Under the pieces are notes generated by a model that was not told where the DNA came from, did no database searches, and worked only from the letters and a program-made list of their open reading frames with translations. Shown here piece by piece: positions 61,055 to 64,000 of a DNA stretch of 64,000 nt (within the stretch, counting starts at the first letter, position 1; each line of letters begins with the position of its first letter). Both the position numbers and the translations under genes were made by a program. Source of the DNA: Enterococcus canis NBRC 100695 (GTDB lineage: Bacteria > Bacillota > Bacilli > Lactobacillales > Enterococcaceae); NCBI RefSeq assembly GCF_001544375.1, contig NZ_BCQJ01000003.1, positions 1 through 64,000 of the forward strand, given 5' to 3'.

Positions 61055-61734
61055 TCCTTCACCTTCAATTGATAGCCTTTCCCACGAATCGTTGTAATAG
61101 CCGTCACCAAACCTAAAGCTTCTAGTTTTTTCCGGAGACGACCAACATTGACCGATAACGTATTATCATCCACAAATTGATCTGTATCCCAGAGAATTTC
61201 CAACAGTCGCTCTCGGTTAACAATGCGCGGAAATGCCGTCATCAAGGCTTCTAATAATTCACCTTCTCGCTTAGTCAGCGTTTCCTGTTGGCCTTGAAAA
61301 GTAACTTCTAGCCGTTCGGGTAAGTAATGTAAGCCCCCTACCTGTACGATGCGTTCCTGTAAAGAAGACAGTTCCCCGTATACACGGCGAGTCTGACTTT
61401 TGATTTTCGCTAAGAGTAATTCAAAAGAAAATGGTTTTGTAAGATAGTCATCTGCCCCATATTCCAATGCCATAATTTGATCCATCTGACTATCCCGCGC
61501 AGACAAAAATAGAATCGGCACCTTCGAAATTTTACGGATTTGCTGTGCCCAGTAAAAGCCGTCAAAATAGGGTAAATTGACATCCAATAAAACTAATTCA
61601 GGCGCTTCTCTTTGAAATTCGGCGATAATACGCTGAAAGTCGGCAGCAGCGGTGACTTGATACGCATATTTTTCCAGATGCTGTTGTACCATATGCGCTA
61701 ATTTTTGATCATCTTCAACTAAAAAAATCTTCAT
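61051..61734 (-). CDS. BceR-like OmpR-family response regulator
   Basis: A 227-residue regulator: receiver domain with the acidic pair ED8-9, phosphorylated D51 (LLDVNLPYFDG) and YLTKPFS, then a winged-helix DNA-binding domain ending in TTIRGKGYQL. GGAGGAGTTACC precedes the ATG at 61732-61734; five extra in-frame codons upstream are excluded. TACAAT (61754-61759) could be its -10. With the kinase it likely activates the BceAB-like genes and, judging by the operator, the serine hydrolase-DedA operon. Confidence 0.93.
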   Translation of the reverse strand: MKIFLVEDDQKLAHMVQQHLEKYAYQVTAAADFQRIIAEFQREAPELVLLDVNLPYFDGFYWAQQIRKISKVPILFLSARDSQMDQIMALEYGADDYLTKPFSFELLLAKIKSQTRRVYGELSSLQERIVQVGGLHYLPERLEVTFQGQQETLTKREGELLEALMTAFPRIVNRERLLEILWDTDQFVDDNTLSVNVGRLRKKLEALGLVTAITTIRGKGYQLKVKE

Positions 61735-61840
61735 GGTAACTCCTCCCACCTCGATTGTACCATGTTGTCACAGGGCATCGTAGCAAGAACTGAAGAGACA
61801 AGTCGACAAGTGCTTTGACGTAGAACAACTTAGCAAAAAC

Positions 61841-61854
61841 TTACAAAACTGTTC
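61841..61854. promoter_or_regulatory. BceR-type operator upstream of the serine hydrolase
   Basis: TTACAAAACTGTTC shares 12 consecutive bases (TTACAAAACTGT) with the site upstream of the BceAB-like genes, and fits TNACA-N4-TGTAA at eight of nine defined positions when read on the minus strand. It is 11 bp upstream of the -35. Confidence 0.65.
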
Positions 61855-61865
61855 GTCATAAAAAA

Positions 61866-61894
61866 TTGTAGAATCAGTTTGAGAAGTGCATAAT
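61866..61894 (+). promoter_or_regulatory. promoter of the serine hydrolase-DedA operon
   Basis: TTGTAG, 17 bp, CATAAT, with the start codon at 61917. Confidence 0.65.
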
Positions 61895-61916
61895 GGTAAC
61901 ACTTGGGGGGATTTTT

Positions 61917-63158
61917 ATGAAAGCAAAACATGCTAGTCGCAACAAACGATCATTTCGTAGACAGATTGGTCGTTTACTCATCCTAACTGTGGCCACCGGC
62001 GCAGTAGGATTATCTGCGTATTTCAGTTATTACTATATTTTAAAGGGTACTTTTTTTGCCGCGGATACTAGCAGCACCACTGCCACCAGCAGTGAAAGCC
62101 TCACCTCCCCGGACCCGACAGAAGAAAAGCTCGGTTTTGATACGCACTATGCTAACTTTCAGCAACGCGTTGACGCCAGCAACAGTCCTTCGCCCTTAGC
62201 CGCTCAAATTGATGAGTATCTCAAAGCGGGAGATTTCATCGGGACTGCCTTAGTCGTTCACGAAGGAAAAATCATTTATCAAAAAGGTGCTGGATATGCC
62301 AATTTAGCAAAAGGTGTTGTCAACGACATCAATACTCAATACAATATCGGTTCTGTTCAAAAAAACCTAACGGGTCTTTTGATTATGCAGCAGATACAGC
62401 AAGGAAAACTGTCTTTAGATACGTCCTTAGCGACCTTTTATCCCACAATCCCTTATGCGGAATCTATTACCATTCGGCAAATGCTCACCATGCATTCTGG
62501 GCTGGTACAAACCAAACAACCCACTAAAGTCATGGATGACCAACAATTGATCCAGTTTGCCTGCGACCATCTAAAAGTAGAAAAGTTAGGACAATGGCGT
62601 TATTCGCCTGTCAACTTTGTTCTTTTAAGTGGGATTTTGATGCAATTGACGGGGAATGATTACTATCAACTTGTTCAACAACAAATTTTAGACCCTTTGG
62701 CGCTCGCCCATAGTGCCTTTTATCAAACGTTTACTAAAGACAAAGCCTATCCTGTTGCCTACGCACCTAGTGATGCTGGCGCAGATTATGGCTCTATTGT
62801 AAAAGAAGCAGATTACGCCTACGCCCGTGAATTGGGGACCGGCAATCTCGCCATGACTCCTGGCGACCTTTATACGTATTATCAAGCCTTACTTAGCGAC
62901 AAGCTGCTGACGGCTCAGCAGGTTACTAGCTTATTGACACCTTATGATCAATATACCTATGCCGCAGGGCTTTATAATCGCGGTACTTACTACACAGCCC
63001 ACGGCGTAGAAAAAGGAATGGAGGTCTCCGCCATAGTGGCCACTGATGCCAGTGACGCGGTCATTCTTATGACAAACCAAGCGCCGGGTCATGATTTGAA
63101 TAGTGATCAGGCAGCCGCAATTTACCAAATGATTACCGGCGTTCAGGCCAAGGTCTAG
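61917..63158 (+). CDS. membrane-anchored serine hydrolase (beta-lactamase/DD-peptidase fold)
   Basis: A 413-residue protein with a basic N-terminus and one helix (about residues 18-43) that should anchor it outside the membrane, a T/S-rich linker (about 50-65) and a class C beta-lactamase/DD-peptidase domain. The SxxK motif is SVQK (S146-K149). The usual YxN reads YSP (RYSPVNFVLLSG), and the third motif resembles HGVEKGM. GGGGGG is six bases before the ATG. A role in peptidoglycan or teichoic acid modification is plausible; antibiotic hydrolysis is not indicated. It is first in an operon with a DedA gene. Confidence 0.8.
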   Translation: MKAKHASRNKRSFRRQIGRLLILTVATGAVGLSAYFSYYYILKGTFFAADTSSTTATSSESLTSPDPTEEKLGFDTHYANFQQRVDASNSPSPLAAQIDEYLKAGDFIGTALVVHEGKIIYQKGAGYANLAKGVVNDINTQYNIGSVQKNLTGLLIMQQIQQGKLSLDTSLATFYPTIPYAESITIRQMLTMHSGLVQTKQPTKVMDDQQLIQFACDHLKVEKLGQWRYSPVNFVLLSGILMQLTGNDYYQLVQQQILDPLALAHSAFYQTFTKDKAYPVAYAPSDAGADYGSIVKEADYAYARELGTGNLAMTPGDLYTYYQALLSDKLLTAQQVTSLLTPYDQYTYAAGLYNRGTYYTAHGVEKGMEVSAIVATDASDAVILMTNQAPGHDLNSDQAAAIYQMITGVQAKV

Positions 63159-63170
63159 AGGAGGAGAATG

Positions 63171-63815
63171 ATGATTGTTATTGATTTTATTTTACATGTA
63201 GATGAACACTTGCTTTATTTGATTCAGCAATATGGGGCTGGCATTTATCCCCTTTTATTTGCGATTTTATTCGTTGAGACTGGCGTCGTGGTCTTTCCGT
63301 TTTTACCAGGAGACTCCCTTTTATTTGCTGCAGGAGCGTTGATTTCTGCCAGCAATGGCGTTTTATCCCTGCCTTGGCTGCTATTGGTCTGTATCCTTGC
63401 CTCAATAATTGGTAACTCCACCAATTACTGGCTTGGGCATAAACTGGGGACCCCGGTCTTATATTCAAAAAAAGTAGGCCGTTTTCTAAAGCCGCAACAA
63501 GTTCAAAAGGCGGAACACTTTTTTGAAGAAAAGGGCAAATACACCATTTTTATTGGTCGTTTTTTGCCTTTTATCCGGACACTGATTCCCTTTATCGCTG
63601 GTTCCACCAAAATGCCTTGGCGTACTTTTAGCTTTTACAACATTATCAGTGCCATCTGCTGGGTCGTTTTAGCCACTTGTGCCGGTTACTTCCTTGGGAG
63701 TATCCCGGTGATTCATGATCATTTTTCATTGATTATGTTAGCCGTGATTTTTGTTTCCTTATTACCTATGGTGATCACAGCTTGGAAAAATTTCCGCCAA
63801 CGATCAGCTTCGTAG
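63171..63815 (+). CDS. DedA family membrane protein
   Basis: A 214-residue membrane protein of the DedA/VTT family. Re-entrant-loop motifs are FPFLPGDSLLFAAG and GRFLPFIRTLIPFIAG, with further helices at the C-terminus. Some family members (UptA) recycle undecaprenyl phosphate across the membrane; whether this one does is unknown. AGGAGG lies six bases before the second ATG (63171); another ATG at 63168 is too close. It follows the serine hydrolase by 12 bases. Confidence 0.9.
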   Translation: MIVIDFILHVDEHLLYLIQQYGAGIYPLLFAILFVETGVVVFPFLPGDSLLFAAGALISASNGVLSLPWLLLVCILASIIGNSTNYWLGHKLGTPVLYSKKVGRFLKPQQVQKAEHFFEEKGKYTIFIGRFLPFIRTLIPFIAGSTKMPWRTFSFYNIISAICWVVLATCAGYFLGSIPVIHDHFSLIMLAVIFVSLLPMVITAWKNFRQRSAS

Positions 63816-63836
63816 CCTTTAACTAAAACGCCATAT

Positions 63837-63882
63837 AAAAAGGTTGGATAAAACTGTAGGAACAGTTTTATCCAACCTTTTT
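63837..63882. terminator. terminator of the serine hydrolase-DedA operon
   Basis: AAAAAGGTTGGATAAAACTG pairs perfectly with CAGTTTTATCCAACCTTTTT (20 bp) around six bases. A- and T-runs on both sides make it usable by the convergent gene at the right edge. Confidence 0.88.
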
Positions 63883-63902
63883 AGTTCTAACATAAATCTG
63901 CG

Positions 63903-64000
63903 CTAGCCTTCTCGCTGAAGGAGGTGAATTATTTCCCCTTGTGGATGGTCTTGATAGTAGCCCACAACCTCATTCAGTATTTTGGGTCGCAAATCTTTGC
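63903..64000 (-). CDS. partial CDS, C-terminal end of an unrecognised protein
   Basis: An open frame enters from the right edge and stops at TAG (63903-63905), giving the last 31 or so residues, including RPKILNEVVGYYQDHPQGE and ending IIHLLQREG. The 5' end is outside the window. The two other minus-strand frames close early and the frame ends just behind a strong shared terminator, so it is probably a real gene. I do not recognise the family. Confidence 0.6.
   Translation of the reverse strand, partial: KDLRPKILNEVVGYYQDHPQGEIIHLLQREG

Noticed and set aside
61735-61780. A BceR-type box in front of the response regulator gene itself
   Set aside because: TGACAACATGGTAC resembles the consensus only in its first half, so autoregulation is not claimed.
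1-64000. CRISPR arrays, prophage or conjugative modules, tRNA and rRNA genes
   Set aside because: No regularly spaced repeats, phage or transfer genes, or cloverleaf/CCA-type sequences were recognised in either strand.

Overview
The window reads as an ordinary chromosomal stretch of a low-GC Gram-positive coccus of the order Lactobacillales, most likely Enterococcus or a close relative. The support is the combination of RpoY-RNase J1, EzrA, Rex, FemABX-type bridge enzymes, a valS T-box, a CodY box, cre sites, maltose phosphorylase and BceRSAB-type genes, with strong AGGAGG ribosome binding sites throughout. No rRNA, tRNA, CRISPR array, prophage or intact insertion sequence was seen. The species cannot be fixed from the sequence alone.

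Layout. 0-8 kb: rpsB, a metallophosphoesterase, the t6A block tsaB-rimI-rimI-tsaD, two convergent FemABX aminoacyltransferases and a hexapeptide-repeat protein. 8-14 kb: a heterodimeric ABC exporter divergent from rpoY-rnjA, with a roughly 200-nt structured leader between them. 14-22.5 kb: a histidine phosphatase, a small basic protein, a cold-shock protein, the folC-HAD-radC operon, valS with its T-box, then tpx and rex. 22.6-25.8 kb: a maltodextrin-type ABC importer (mdxEFG-like) without its ATPase. 25.9-30.9 kb: thiI with a cysteine desulfurase, an aldo/keto reductase and an amino acid permease under a CodY box. 30.9-34.2 kb: the ykoFEDC thiamine-precursor ECF transporter under a TPP riboswitch. 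34.3-42.3 kb: ezrA, phosphatases, aspartate kinase, asparaginase and small housekeeping genes. 42.4-51.1 kb: maltose phosphorylase, beta-phosphoglucomutase, two GH13 enzymes and two LacI-family regulators. 51.1-57.1 kb: an acyl-ACP thioesterase, a fructosamine kinase-like protein, a Tyr phosphatase, small membrane proteins, pepC and an acyltransferase. 57.2-64 kb: a BceRSAB-type peptide-antibiotic sensing module, then a serine hydrolase-DedA operon and the tail of one more gene.

How the genes work together. MdxEFG, maltose phosphorylase, beta-PGM and the two GH13 enzymes form an import and intracellular breakdown route for malto-oligosaccharides. Three of their promoters carry TGTTAnCGnTANCA-type operators at matching helical positions. 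The BceR-type operator in front of the transporter genes recurs almost unchanged in front of the serine hydrolase-DedA operon, which suggests a cell-envelope regulon. TPP riboswitch, T-box, Rex, CodY and cre signals are all legible.

The most interesting unexplained items are: the switch-like rpoY-rnjA leader; a 12-bp hairpin over the tpx start region with a promoter in its loop; a 57-bp unit repeated with an 84-bp period inside the valS leader; a paired operator on the DUF2871 gene; and a 19-bp palindrome that gives two unrelated convergent genes the same C-terminal peptide.
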